Shown in pieces: positions 33,924 to 47,100 of a stretch of 64,000 nucleotides of DNA. This DNA is from Litoditis marina. Taxonomy: Eukaryota; Nematoda; Chromadorea; Rhabditida; Rhabditidae. The stretch is from contig OZ038434.1 of assembly GCA_964036275.1 (NCBI GenBank), positions 8,203,060-8,267,059 on the forward strand, read 5' to 3'. A program made the translations under genes and the position numbers. Below the pieces are notes generated by a model that was not told where the DNA came from, searched no databases, and saw only the letters and a program-made list of their open reading frames with translations. Every line of letters starts with the position of its first letter. Positions within the stretch are counted from its first letter, which is position 1.

Positions 33924-36859
33924 GTTGGGCATTCGACAACTTCCTTCACATATTTTCCTGTTTGGGTGCTCAGCCCAAGTGATTTGCCATTCCAGAAGTG
34001 CTGAATGGGATCTGCTACGAGTCACTTCTTCTCGCTATGCGCAGATCTATCCCGGTTGTTGCGGTCAACAATACTACATTGATATTAGATATAATATAGT
34101 AATCAGGAGAAAGGCTATCTTCTTCACGGTCATGCTCACCATTCCTTGCATGCTGATTGGTACGTGATGTTTTTCCAATTTCTCGAATAGTACTAGAAGA
34201 TAGAAAGAGAAGAATATCAAGATTTATCGCGTAGAACGTGGAATTCATAATTGCAACATTTTGATAAGGTGTATAATGGTACGCGTGATGGACACAATGA
34301 AAAAAGAGAAAACAGAGAAAACAAGAAATTCGATGTGAATATTCACCTGCGTTAGTAGAGGTGTCTGCATTTTCGGAATTATCATCATGACCATTAATTT
34401 CAGCCAGTACCACCCCATTCGTGTTCGTCATTCCTCCAAACGAGCACAAAATGACCTACTCCATCTCAGTCTTCGTCGCCTTTACTGTGTTCTATCTAGT
34501 ATTGATTGAACTTATTCCGCCTACCTCACTCGTACTTCCGCTGATTGGTAGGTAAAATACAGCTTTCTAGAGACGTTTGCTCCAGTATCATTCATTACAT
34601 TCAAAATAAAAAGTGTTTCCAAACTGTGACAGTCACAAGTTATCTGTTGCTTTTTTTTTGAATTGTTCACGTGACTTTTTTGAGGTCGAGTTAATTTTTC
34701 TGAGTTTTGCGCTCATTTAAATTTTCGTTAAATGTTTTCAGGCAAGTACCTTCTGTTCACACTTATTATGATCACAATGTCCATTCTAATCAGTGTGGTC
34801 AACATCAACATTTATCGAAGGTAAGTAATAGATCTGACTATATATTTGAACAAAAAGTTCCGTTGGACAGTTTATATACTTTGAATAGGATCCCAGTATG
34901 TAGTTCATACTAAACTTCTGTCCAATTTTTTTCGAAGCTTGTAATTTTTTGATTGCTTCAATTAGTTTTTATACGGTTGTAACAATCTAATCAAAGCCAG
35001 ACCCTCGAAATACAATGCGAGATTCGTGGGTAAATTCAAACAATCGGTTACATAAGAATTAGACTGTGTTTTACTAATCAAAATCAACTTTTTTAACATC
35101 ACAAATTCTGAACTAACTCGTTTTTTTGCAGGCAGGCGTTCGCATCGGAGATGTCTCCTTGGCAGCGATGGCTGTTTGTTCGAACTTTGCCGCCTTTTCT
35201 ACGTTTGAAATCGTTGGAAGGAGACAATGAGAGCAGCATGTGTAGCAGTACTATAACAGTCAGAGACATGCAAGGTACCTTCTACAACAAGTACCCTTCA
35301 CGTTACTCGTACTTGTCTTGAGATTATGTCATGAGCAGAATCTCATCAGCCATTGCACTCTCGGTTCTTCGATCATTTTAAGTTCAAATCATTTCGAGTG
35401 CGACAAACCCTTCAGTTTCTAATCTCCTATTCAAATACTAAAAGCGCCGACCTCAAAGATACTAAAAACATCAGTAAAACAGAAAAACTAGAAAATACTA
35501 CCTTTTTTTTTGCCCACATTGATTGCGCTGTGTTTTCACAGTATTCATGATTTGGTTGGACTATCAAAGACGTTTTCCAAAACCCCATGTTTTGATGTTT
35601 ATAAGGAATGTTGTAGAAAACTGCTTAACTTTTTGTAAACCTCGCGTTCGGTCTTACAAATAATACCAGATTTTTGAATTTTTGTTTATCAGCAACTGCA
35701 GATTTCCCTTATGTCAATTTGATCTTTCTTCAGATTCTTCCCACACAAAAGTTCCTTCTGTGGCTGGTGACAGCTCGAAACCGCCGGCATCTCCGGTATT
35801 CCGTACCCAAAGACTGCGACTACTTAGCTTAGTACAGGTGAATATCAGGTGAAACTGTAATAGGGTTCGTTTATGACAAGGTAAGCCTATATGGTTACAT
35901 TTACCGTTGTGTTTGTAGTTTGAACCCGTTACTTTTCTGTAGGTTTTTGTGAAATATTCAACTTTCGCGCGTTTTTCAGATGGACGTAGAACTGAAGCGA
36001 CGTAACAGGGCAGACAACCTCGGACTTTTCCGGTCGATTGCCGGCAACCTGAAGGTCATCGCTGCCAATTTCCACAATCAAGAAATGGAGGGAAAAGTGA
36101 GTGATAGAGTGCATGCGGAAGGTTTTCCGCAGCTAAATGTGCGGAAATTTGCATGCGGAAATTTTTTGCATTCCCGAATATCTGCTCGTACGATGGAACA
36201 GCACGGGGACAGAACACAACAACGGAATCCTAAATAAGAACATTGCCACTTCAATGCACCTAGGTGAAAGGTCATTCGCAGAAGTTCATTTATTATTCTT
36301 TGAAGTGTCACGTACTCGCAACGGAAGTGAACGTATGTTAGAATAACTCGGCGCCTTTTACCCAACCTGCGTCTCCTAAAACACACACTATCTCTACACC
36401 ACGCCGAGATATATGTGTCACAAGACAGTGCTGAGATGAAAGAGAGAATGCAAGTGAACTAGTGACGAGAGGAAACAACGAAAACTCGTCTTTAAACAAA
36501 ATATTTTTCCCAAGAGATACTATCGGTTTATTTTAGTTATACAATTCTGTATGAAATATTATACATAAACAAATATAAAGATGGATACATGGATTTGAAC
36601 GCGTACAGTAGAGATGGGAGTAAGGAATGATGTGAACTATACTATGAAATTTCATTTGTGATTCCAGATAACCGACGAATGGCGCCTAATGTCGCTGGTC
36701 ATCGATCGCCTCTTTCTTGTTATTTATCTTATAATTTATACTTGTATGAACATATGGTTTGTATGTAATTCCCCGACATTGTTTGATAATAGACCCATTC
36801 TAGAGCCCGGTCTCGCGTTCAAACCCCTTAGTGGCGACTCTGTGCTCATCGATGACTAA
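31482..36859 (+). CDS. Nicotinic acetylcholine receptor, alpha-type subunit (Cys-loop channel)
   Basis: Seen: 14 exons giving 565 aa: 31482-31503, 31651-31931, 32136-32180, 32568-32677, 32919-33021, 33255-33302, 33525-33670, 33996-34159, 34404-34547, 34742-34820, 35132-35274, 35734-35837, 35980-36096 and 36668-36859. A short hydrophobic start precedes the ligand-binding domain (VDEVNQVLTTSLWLEMQW, IWIPDILLYNN). The Cys-loop is Cys186-x13-Cys200 (CPINIEYFPYDWQVC). Vicinal Cys273-Cys274 (YPGCCGQQYYIDI) mark an alpha-type subunit. Then come TM1, TM2 (about 322-343), TM3, a cytoplasmic loop with MDVELKRRNRADN, and TM4. Family knowledge: acetylcholine-gated cation channels at nerve and muscle membranes. 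Odd: the pore reads NEHKMTYSISVFVAF, so His is at -1' and Val at 9' instead of the usual Glu and Leu. The signal-peptide exon is the least certain. Confidence 0.88.
32440..32546. repeat. Inverted repeat (foldback/MITE) in a receptor intron
   Basis: Two arms of about 45 bp pair imperfectly: GACGGTTACGTGGACCAATC on the left and GATTGGTCCACATAGTCGTC on the right, with CTGCA at the inner edges. It lies in the intron before the exon at 32568. Confidence 0.6.
33811..33916. repeat. (GA)n microsatellite with a G-run
   Basis: An approximately 100-bp GA tract preceded by a G homopolymer, in the receptor intron before the exon at 33996. It creates long Ser/Leu and Glu/Arg ORFs that are not genes. Confidence 0.95.
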
Positions 36860-39800
36860 TATACTAAAGTTAAAGAAGTACGTAGATGTTCGTTGTAGTT
36901 TGAGCTTGATGTACGTCATAATTGGAGAGTTTGATAAATTATCCACGGGAATTATCAAAGTACAAACACAGTGGGACAGAGCATTATACATATCGGCCTC
37001 CTTGGAAAAAGCGAACTCTATGGCGGCAGGCAGTTTAAATCTCGTAGTTTGAATGTATCTCATGAGGCTATCTCACGTTAGGTCCTGATGAGTAAAATAC
37101 ACGAGGCACCCTGCACATCGCATGACTTTCGAAAAAATTTCACGAGCGATCTCGCTGGTTCCTGGTACATAGCTGGCATGAGAGCTCATAGGACCTATCA
37201 TGAATGAGATGACTACCGGATCAGGTTGTAATAGAACTCAATATCTGTGTATCTGATCTGCTGTGTTTGTAGTTTGAACACTCTCGGGTTTTTTGTCATC
37301 CACAATCAAGGAGTAGATCAAAGTACAACTGTGATTTAGTCTTGCCCTACAGCTATGGAAATCAGACGGAAAATCAAACTTAGCAAACCCAAGTGCAAAT
37401 CATGTGAAGTTCGAGTTCCAAGTGTTTCGCGTCACATCATAATATTAAAAATATTATAAAATTGTTGATTATGGAAAATCAAGTGACAAGTTCTTGTTTG
37501 TTTTCGCGTTCAGTCAATCAGCATTGTTCCATTCACACATGCGCCTTTCACTTGCAGATTTTTTTCCATTAGTAGAACATCTACTGTTTAACTAGGTAGG
37601 GCATCTACTGCTGAGGACCCCTTCCGGCATATAGACGTTATAACCCGAAATGCCTAGGTAACGCGACTGCACACATACATATGTGGATTCTGGGTTTTAC
37701 TTTTTTCCACATGTATTTACAACATATTCTATTCAAACTGTTATAATTTCGGATAAATATTGTTTTTCAAAACTCATTCGTGTGAAACATATTGCTAGCA
37801 AAGTTGGTTGTTTGGTTTTCTTTTTTTCGGCGAACTTCCTTGCTGAGGAAGTGTTTAGAGGTTTAGAGGTTTAGTTCTGCCTCTCCAAAATGATGTCATC
37901 CGATACCACACCCTTGTTTCCACAGAATTACCGCTCCAATTAATGAGTATTTGCTTTAAAAAATGAATAGTGAATGGTGCTATTCGAGAAAAGCACTTAT
38001 ATACGATTTTGCACCACGTATTTAGTTCATACGTTTGAAACACCATAGAAATGATGCAAAAAGAACGTTGTGAGAGTACAAAGTTAACAAGCTATTGTAA
38101 ATTTAGTTAATTTTATACATATTTGGAAAAGTTTTTGATTTTTAATGAGATTTTAAATTACTGAAAATCTCTGAAATGAGAGCAGTTGTCACCCGGGTTC
38201 AAATGTGATTGCAGTGTTCACGAAAAAGCAAAAAGCAAAGAGCCGCCGATTGAGCCGATATGCGGATATTTGCTCAGACTACTTCAGTCTCCACATTCTC
38301 GCCTTTTCAACTGGGAAATTTCGGAAATTTTTCTCGAGTTCTCGAAAGCATTTAAAACAGGACACTTTTGATAAATTGAGTTTTTGACTACCACAAATGC
38401 AGCGTGAGAACACAAACAGTGTTTGCTACTAAACAAGAACATTCATCCAAAACGTGATAGATACCGTATACTAAAAAATGTATTTCAATTTAGCACGTTC
38501 TCGTTGTTCTTTGTTCTGTGTTTTTCCTTCAAATGTGTCTACGTGAGACGTGACTCATTACAAGTGTGTAATACGCGCGTAATGCCACCATGAATGAATG
38601 ACCCAAAAATTGAGAAAAACGTACATACGTGACGAAAAACAACATCAGATTTCAATTTACTCGGGAATTGCACATATTGTTCAACTAACTTCTCGTGAGA
38701 AGGTATTTACTAGGTTGAAACGGATCTCGGTGTGGTCAATACGTGACCAATTGAAGAGTTAGGCAAACCATAATCTATAAAGATCAAAACCCTACGAAAG
38801 CATAGACCTAGAACATATGTCCATCTCAAACAATAACCTGCACATTTCATTTATTCACTATTTTTTCAATCGAATACCTATGTGTACTGTTTAGAACTGA
38901 AAAATGTTTAAACCCTGATAACTTCAAATCCCGAATCCAAACATTCCGTGAACTCCCGAGTAGGAAGTGGTCATCGTCGAGATTGCGGAAATTCGTTTGC
39001 ATAGATTTGCAGCCGCAGCGGCCCAATGGTTTCCCGTGTCCAGCCTTCTCAACACTTTTTGACATCTCTGTGCCCTTCCCTCTTCATGAATATCCTTGAA
39101 TGGCATATTGGCCTCTCCCCTCATCTGCCTTCCTGCATGACTGACTGCTCATTTGATAATCACCCATTTCCTCGTTAGGTTTCAAGCCCAATCATCTTTC
39201 ATCAATGGTTCACACCGTGTGTATACTAGAAGTGAAATCACGTAAAGTTAGCGTTCTAATGAGGTATCGTGCACACTGTCATTGCACGCTGAATTCGGCT
39301 GTGTTCAACAGGTTTACCGTGAATATGTATTTGACTAACAGTTTAGTTCTCTTTCATTCTCAAGTAGATCTCGGCAGCCTGCCATGGAAACTCGCAAACT
39401 GAATTTCCACATGTGACAGTTTTTGGAATAGTTCGAGTTCTCTAAAAACACCTCGGAGAAATTTCAGCCCATGACGCACCATTTTGTAGCGTTTTGTAAT
39501 TCCTCGAGGAGACGATGTGCAGTCAGAGAGAATTAGAGAGGCAGAGTGTCTTATGCTCTCTCATTTAAATTGCTGGTCATTCGCCTAAAATTAGCGCTAA
39601 CTTATCTAAGATTTTATCCGAAACTTCAATGGCACACTGCCAATTGTGCTCATTTCATTCAGAAACGATGAGAACCCTTTAAGATCGAAAGTCATTTTTA
39701 TGACTTCAAAAAGGTTGAAACAAAATTCGATCGAGTTTTACTAATTAGCTAGCAGAGTTGTAACGAAACCCTCTTGTCATGACACAAACTTCCATTATAT

Positions 39801-41122
39801 AGATGCAACTCAGTCTGTCATTTGCAGATAATCATTTCATTTCACTTCCTCCCTATTCCATTATAGTTCCAGAACTCATAACTAACGCTCGCCAAAATTG
39901 TGTTTTCTCTACACCCAAGGGTAGGCGAAACTGTTTAAGTTTGTAGTTTGGTCGAACGGATAATAATCGTATATGCTCCTCTATTCTATAGCTGTGATGT
40001 GTATATGATTATATTCAACAGCGTTCTAGTGTTTGCTCAAACCTTCTGCTGTTTTTTCTCTGACCAAACTATATATTTTATTAGGTTTTCAAACATAGTT
40101 TGAAACCTTGGCTGAATAGTAAATAGGCACGGCTTATTAGGAGGCATAAAGTTTATAAATAATGCAGCATTGTCTGAGTCTACTCATGTGACAAGAATAA
40201 AGAAGTACCAATATGATGATTTTTTCTATATATAGTAGTAGTAAATAGAACAAGCTAGCACATAAAAAACGCAAAACCCATTCAACAGTTATCATGACAT
40301 CTTCACGATTTGTTTGTGTTTGGCACGTGTGAAATCACCATCACTTGACTAGCAGTATACTGTTGTTGTCTGAATGAATGTTATAGAAAATTCACAAAAC
40401 TAACCTATTTTTCATTTTTTTTGATTGGATCATCGTTTTTCAGTGATACAGGTTCATGGCGCATTGAGCCTGTCTCACAACTTTCTCGATCTTTCCTGTA
40501 GGTGAAAATACTCTGTTTTCATTGTGTTCATAGTTTTGGTCAAAGAAGGTCGGTATAGAATTTTTAGGTATCATCATGTTCAACTATTTCTTTGCTCCAG
40601 TTATGAATGATTAAAAAATGTTAGGAGTCTAGCCGAGGACGGCAAAGATCGCAATTCTGTTTCGTTTTTCCCTGGTGGTAACTTGATCCCTGTGCGTTTG
40701 ACGCGTAAGTGCGAAAAAATATGTTGTGCTTGCAAATAGACTACAACTCAAATGTGTTCACCTGTACTCATTTTGCCCCTATCAAACCCATCCTATCTCT
40801 AACATTATATGAATAGATGTATTTTTTGGAAATTATGAAAACAGATATAAAACAGATCTAGATAAGGTTTTTATGAAAACGTTAGGGTAAATTCTCGATT
40901 GCAATCGAGTAAGAAACAGAGTAATTCACATGTGCAACACTGAGACTTCCATTGAAATGTTAATTGTTCATATTCATATTGATTCCAATACTTTCTTCAT
41001 TGTTCTTCATGGTTCTAGTGGAGGTCTTGCTCGAATGTTGTGCTTTTCTTTACAATGAATACTACATACTTCCCATGCAAGTACATAAATATGATACTCA
41101 ATTGATGTTATCTCAGTTCAGA
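36860..41122. other. Intergenic region between receptor and GPCR
   Basis: About 4.3 kb between two plus-strand genes. No convincing coding exon is seen. It has several copies of the GTAGTTTG motif (36893, 37268, 39941). A short segment at 40444-40501 is flanked by TTTTTCAG and GTGAAA and could be a noncoding first exon of the GPCR; this is weak. Confidence 0.5.
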
Positions 41123-44100
41123 ATGCCTTTCGAGAATACTTTGTACATTTGTCTCGGCTCCATGCTGACCACCACAAATCTTCTCATTTTCACCACCATC
41201 ATGATACACAAGGCACTTCGTAATCATAAGGTGAGAAACAGTGAAAGAAAGACTAAAACAAAAAAAACAAGTTTTGAGCTGTGTATTCCGGGAGAAAAGT
41301 ATCAAAACTGGCTTTTATCCACGTTTTTATCAAGTTTCTATTCGAAATTGCATATTTTGTGATGAATGGGTGTGAATAATCACTGAGAAAATCAAATTGT
41401 CCACCGAGTCATCACGTTTCACGTAGATTCACGTGGTAAAATTAATGGCTGAATTTGCCTAGTACTCTTTTCAGCATTCAGGGTTTTTGTGGGTTTCGTA
41501 TTTCCAACAAATTGGAGCCATTAACACATTCACGAGTGTTTATGCTCGATTACTTTGCGTCATTGGTGGCAGATTGCAATTAGAGAAAAGTGAGCGTGAA
41601 CGTTTGATGAGATAAAAGTTCGGTCCGGAAACACATGACTTAGTTGATGTAAATGCTTCCTACATCAAATAGGCAATAAACTGTAGCGGGTGGGGGTTTA
41701 TCCTGACCAAAGAAGTACTATATTAGTATAAAAAACGAGTGTAAAGAAAGTAAAGATTAGTTTTGGATAAATATGTACAAGAAATATAAAAGAAGTCCAA
41801 TAAAAATATTTTGAGGAAAACTCTAATCTCGCTCGGTTTAGAATTTCAAAAAAAGGATACCGAGTTTTTGGTTGTCGGAAGAAAACTTCTGACTGCGACT
41901 CACAATAATCTAGCTTATACTCCGTTGTTTTCAAGAGAAGCGAGATTAGAATTTTCCTCAAAATATTTTTATTGGACTTCTTTTATATTTCTTGTACATA
42001 TTTATCCAAAACTAATCTTTACTTTCTTTACACTCGTTTTTTATACTAATTGAACTCTTTTTCTATGGTTACGAAGTAACGGTCATTTTTGATAAAAAAT
42101 AATATTTTTGAACAAGCTAAACAAGGAAAGTTATGTTTTTCTATTGGAGTTTTAAACCGTGCCGTAGTGCAGAACGTTTGGTGTAGTTGTAACCTCGTTC
42201 AAGTGATAGCAAATTCTCCACTCTAGACTCCAGGCAGGAATCGAACCTTCGTTCGCCGTGCGTGAATAGAGCGTTTATCCAATCCGCCAATGAGACATGT
42301 GAATAGGAGTGAAAACCAAGCTGTACCCGCCTGTCATGAGTTCGTCATTGGAAAACGTCTTCCTACTACACGTTAAACTGTTCTTTCATTTTTATTTTCA
42401 CGAAACCGGTCTATCCATGATTTTTTGCGAGACCATTTTTGGCTCTCTCACACGTAATATTCAAATTTCAGACATACCTGAAAAATACGTATACCTCAAC
42501 TTTTTTAGAGCTTTTCAAAAATGTAAGTATTTTTTGAATAAGTTAATTTTGTGCGAAACTATGCCGAGATTTGAGGAGGCGGACACTTTTGTCGCCGGCG
42601 CCGCAGCCGCCGCCGCCGCCGCCGCCCCGCACGGAAGCCATTTTTGCGAGACGTTGGGCCCTCTAACTCCTCTGAATAAATTCTACTTGGAACGTGAATT
42701 TAGTATCTTGTAGACGTGTTGCCCTTCAGTGATTCATGCAAAAATCTAAGAAAATGGTCGACGTACTTTGAAGAAAATTGTAATAATCTGTTTTGTATTG
42801 TCTGCAGACCTTTGAACAAAAACTAATCTGCGCAGCGCTCCGCGCTGCGCACGATAAGACGCGCGATCAGACTACAAACATAGTGGGTGAGGGCAAAATT
42901 TACGCTTGCTTTCGAAGAGCAACCCTTATGAAATACTACTTCACAAAACGGTGATCTACTCAAGTGATGAGAAACTTAAAACTACCTCACAAAGATGATC
43001 ATAATTTGAAGAGCACTTTATTTTCAGGAATACGTGTTGATGGGGATGCTGGTGTTGTTCAACTCGCTGGTCGGCCTGGGCTTCTTTTCCGCCGGAATGT
43101 TCCGTTCCTACCTGACTCCGGAAAACAACATCACTACTAGGGCCACCTGTTTGACGTGCGTTCACGGAAAATCGAAAAGTGTGACTGGCTCATTATCTGA
43201 GAACCGAATTTACTCAAAATTTACTTTGCTCGGACTGAAAGTACTACTCTCAGACGAATATTCAGTTATGTTTCTAGTAAAACTCATGCCATTTGTAGTA
43301 GAAAACGTGTTTGGATCATGTTGAGCTTATTCTTTAGTCGCTTTTAGGATGAGGGCTTAAACCTCCTTATGCCCACTCAAGTAATGTATGCGTGAAATTC
43401 TCAACAATGTCACCTGAGGCCGTATGCATGAAATATCCCGGGCCGGGTTGGGATGCTATCCCGAGCTATTTCCCAGCCAATTTAGCTCGGGATAGCATCC
43501 CCAACCCGACACGGGATGTTTCATGCATACGGCCTCTGATGTCATACTTGTATGACTGGAAAATGATCCAGAGCGATCACGAGGTTTTTCAACAGATCAT
43601 GGGTGGGGTGGGGACAATAGTACACACTTTGTTTTCGCTCCGGGGGGGGGGGGGGGGCATTTTATAATAGCCCCGCAACATGTTTCGCATTTCGCGTGAA
43701 GATTTGGATTGCAAATGTACTAATAGTTGGTTCTCATCCTAGAAGTGATATTCCGTGTTCTTTGCAGATTGCCGCACATCTACCTGTTCGCGGGTACCCC
43801 GTGTGCCGTCAGTCTCCTTCTGCCTTTCATAGCTATCGATCGATTCGTAGCTGTCACCCGACCACTATTCTACTACTCTCTACATAAACAGTATGCGTTG
43901 TGAGTAGAATACTAAAATTGATCAAAAGTGCTACCGATGTGGTGGTCTAACTGCACTAGTCTAATACATGCTCGTCAAATCGTGTTTTCTAAAGTAAAGT
44001 GTGTGACCAAATTTGAGTCACAGTTTGATTGTCACCCACAGCGTATAAGGCTATCAACAACTGAAAAAACATCCCCTTTATCAAAATGAAATCCTGCACC

Positions 44101-47100
44101 TAGACTTTTTGAGTAGATGTTGTGAACGTTCCACGAAGCATGATGTTTTAATACAAGAGCTTCCTAGTGGAATTACCGTATACTTTCAGTTATATTGTCA
44201 CGGGTATGCTATTGTTCTATATATTCTGCTTCCTATTCGCTGTCACACAAGCTCTCGCCAATCCAGGTAATTATTATTTTGAAAAAAAAAGAATTATAAG
44301 TATGTAAAATAGGCGATTGAAGGTAAAAATCACTTCAGTTTGCGGGAGTTTTCTAGTTTCCCTACATCATTCGTATCTTAGTATTAAAGGGGGGGGGGGG
44401 GCAGAAAGGAAAGCAAATTTGAAAGAGCTGCTAAAAAAAATCGATGTATACAAACTTCAATCCAAAATAACGAACCTAATCTGCATACGGTTCGCACGTT
44501 TTCTCCTTTTTTGGCGCGCGCACCGTTAAGTTTAGGTACCCCGGGGTACCTAAACTAGCTTTCCATTCTGTCCTCCTTTAATAGAAGAAAAAAAGCATCA
44601 AAACATCTGTCAACAAATGTGTTCTGTTCATATTTCTCATTCACCTCCAGGAATCGTTCCTTCTTACTGCGACACTCGAGCTGTATTTGGAGCAATATAC
44701 AAAAGGTACGGTGAAAGCACGGCTCTGTGCTGTAGTCTGTAGTTTGATATGTCATATACAGCAGAGTTCTGAACTTTGCTCAGATTGAAAGTAACGACAG
44801 CACTTCAGATAAAAAGTGCACAGCTAAAAAGTGCACAGCTAAAAACCACATATACAGTAGGATCTCCCCGCTCGATAGATGATGTCTTGGTGTACATTGA
44901 CTATGAAACCTTCATATCTTTCTAGAGATTCCGAGTTTATTGGGTACTTTTAATTTAGTTACTTTTTTCCCGATTTTCTGTTTTAAAACTTGTTGAATTT
45001 TGTTTAATCCTAGATTCGAGGCTGCCACCGTGGCAGTGGGCCATTTGTCCGCAGTCGTCATATATCTGATGGTCATATTCGCATTTCGGAAGAAAACTCA
45101 TCGTAAACTTGGACGGTAAAATATTTTTCTATCAAGTTTCGTGAATTTTATTGAGAAAATAAAGAGGTGGTCGTTGAAAAGAGACAAATCGTCGAGAGTT
45201 TCTATTCAAGCTAATTCTGTAGCCTTGCTGCAATAATTTCACTTGAATGTAAGGGTTGCAATATTGAATGTAAGGGACCCAGTACCACGTCTTACTCGAA
45301 AAGTAGGATGTTTTTAATTTTTTTTCAAAAGTGAAGGTAGATTCCGATCTTCTCTAGCGTGGCTTCTGTTGAAAGTACAGAGTAAGTTTACACGAATACC
45401 CTGGAGCAATGTTCCCGCTCTGCGTGTCGCGGTCTCTACAGTATTTCTCTGTATCTGCATCCAGGGTTTGAGCGAAAAGAGACCTTACATTGTTGCATGA
45501 GCCGCAAGTCGGCAACTTTGCGGGATATTCTTGAATACTCCTAGAATCTGTCAGAACATGTCATTCCGCCCGTGGTCATGAATTTCTAAGAGCGTGCAGA
45601 TAAGCTCTTCTCTGAAGTTTAGTCATGACCAGTATGTAACATTATGATCTGAAAACATACATGTTGAATCATTGAAACATGATAAGCTGTGAAGTGAACT
45701 GTTTCCTTGTTAGAGAATGAAGAAAAGTGAATAGGGTGAAATGGAATGAAGCAGCTTGGTAGATCTCTGAGAAATGAAAATGAGCGGAAAATATGAGATA
45801 GAGATAACGGTACAGACAGGTATGGAAATGGCAGAGGCAGAACAATCCACTTTTCCTGTTATCTACTGATCGCTCCAGTTCATTTGTTAGATATGGGCTT
45901 CACCTTTGTATGCTGTAGAAAATTCAGGTGTTTTCAGAGATCCTCGATGTGAGCACCTCGTGGATAAAAGGCGCTGGAGAATTGTTCAGACGTTCGGAAT
46001 ATTCGCCTTTGTTACTTTTGTCATCGTAGTTTTACCGTATTCAATTGTACTCATAGCCGACTACACACTCTCTACGCAGTCACGATACAGGAGTATATTG
46101 AATCACTGTTACCTGGTTTCTACCAAGGTGAGTTTATTCGTTATAGTCGGGTTCTTGTGATAGTAGACACATACAGTATGCTATTGAAACTTTGGGACAG
46201 TTTTTTTAACTAACTAGTTTTCGTGAAGGTTCTCATCTTGCTATGTCTCCGAACTGGAGCCCGCGAGATACTTCATTTTCGGACAATCACTGAAGTTTGG
46301 ATCTGAGAGTTATACTAATTATGTATCTGGTGGCAATACCTCATGAGTTAATATTAGTCAGAACGTGACAATAGTGTTTGAAGATGTTCATTTACACGAT
46401 GATGAGCGAGTGTCACATTCTTAGAAGGTAGATAAATCTATAAATAAATAAGTTCATTTCAGCTGGCCACTCTGAACCCTACTCTAAACGTGGTTTTGTA
46501 CGCTCTGCGCCACAACGAGATCTACATGGGAATGAGAACCATGCTACGCGGACAACCGGTGAGTACGGTAACGATTCTTTGGGATGTGACCGCTGGTGTG
46601 AGGTGCTGAGGTGGAGAGAAGCAGAAAATGTTACATCCTTCTGGTAGATTCCGGAGGAGCCATAATAGGACTTTCTCGAGGAAAAAAAAACACCACAATT
46701 TTCTCTCTCGCATCTTTGGGCTAAGTGGTTCAAGAAATATCACACTGTTGTCTTGTAGGCCACACTCGAAAAGGAAAAAGTAACCGCTTTCTGACTTGAA
46801 AACCACCCGTATGTGACATAGATTATGAATAGATCGACCGGATTATTCAACATATGCACCCGTTTCGCCAGAAAAAACTTTTTTATTTATTCTTATTCTT
46901 ATTTCAGATGCCGGACAGCACTGAGCAGTGGCGAGTTTGTGACTCTGTTCCCTCGTTTCGAAGGGCCATGTCACTTCAGAACACACCACGACACAAGTAC
47001 TCATTGGCTCATTACCAGGTATCTAGAACCTAACTCAGAAACACTGGTGCCAATTATCTGCGATTAGCAAATTACAAACGCGAGAGAGTGTGCAGGTCAA

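Noticed and set aside
33657..34167. Ser/Leu-rich and Glu/Arg-rich ORFs of about 120 aa
   Set aside because: They come from translating the GA microsatellite; the real exon (33996-34159) is in a different frame context and is confirmed by splice phase.
40444..40501. Possible coding exon upstream of the GPCR
   Set aside because: It has plausible splice borders, but its open frame ends in a phase that does not join the exon containing TM1; at most a noncoding leader exon.
42309..42713. 134-aa ORF with an Ala run in GPCR intron 1
   Set aside because: The Ala run reflects a GCC repeat; no splice sites or known motif, so it was treated as intronic noise.
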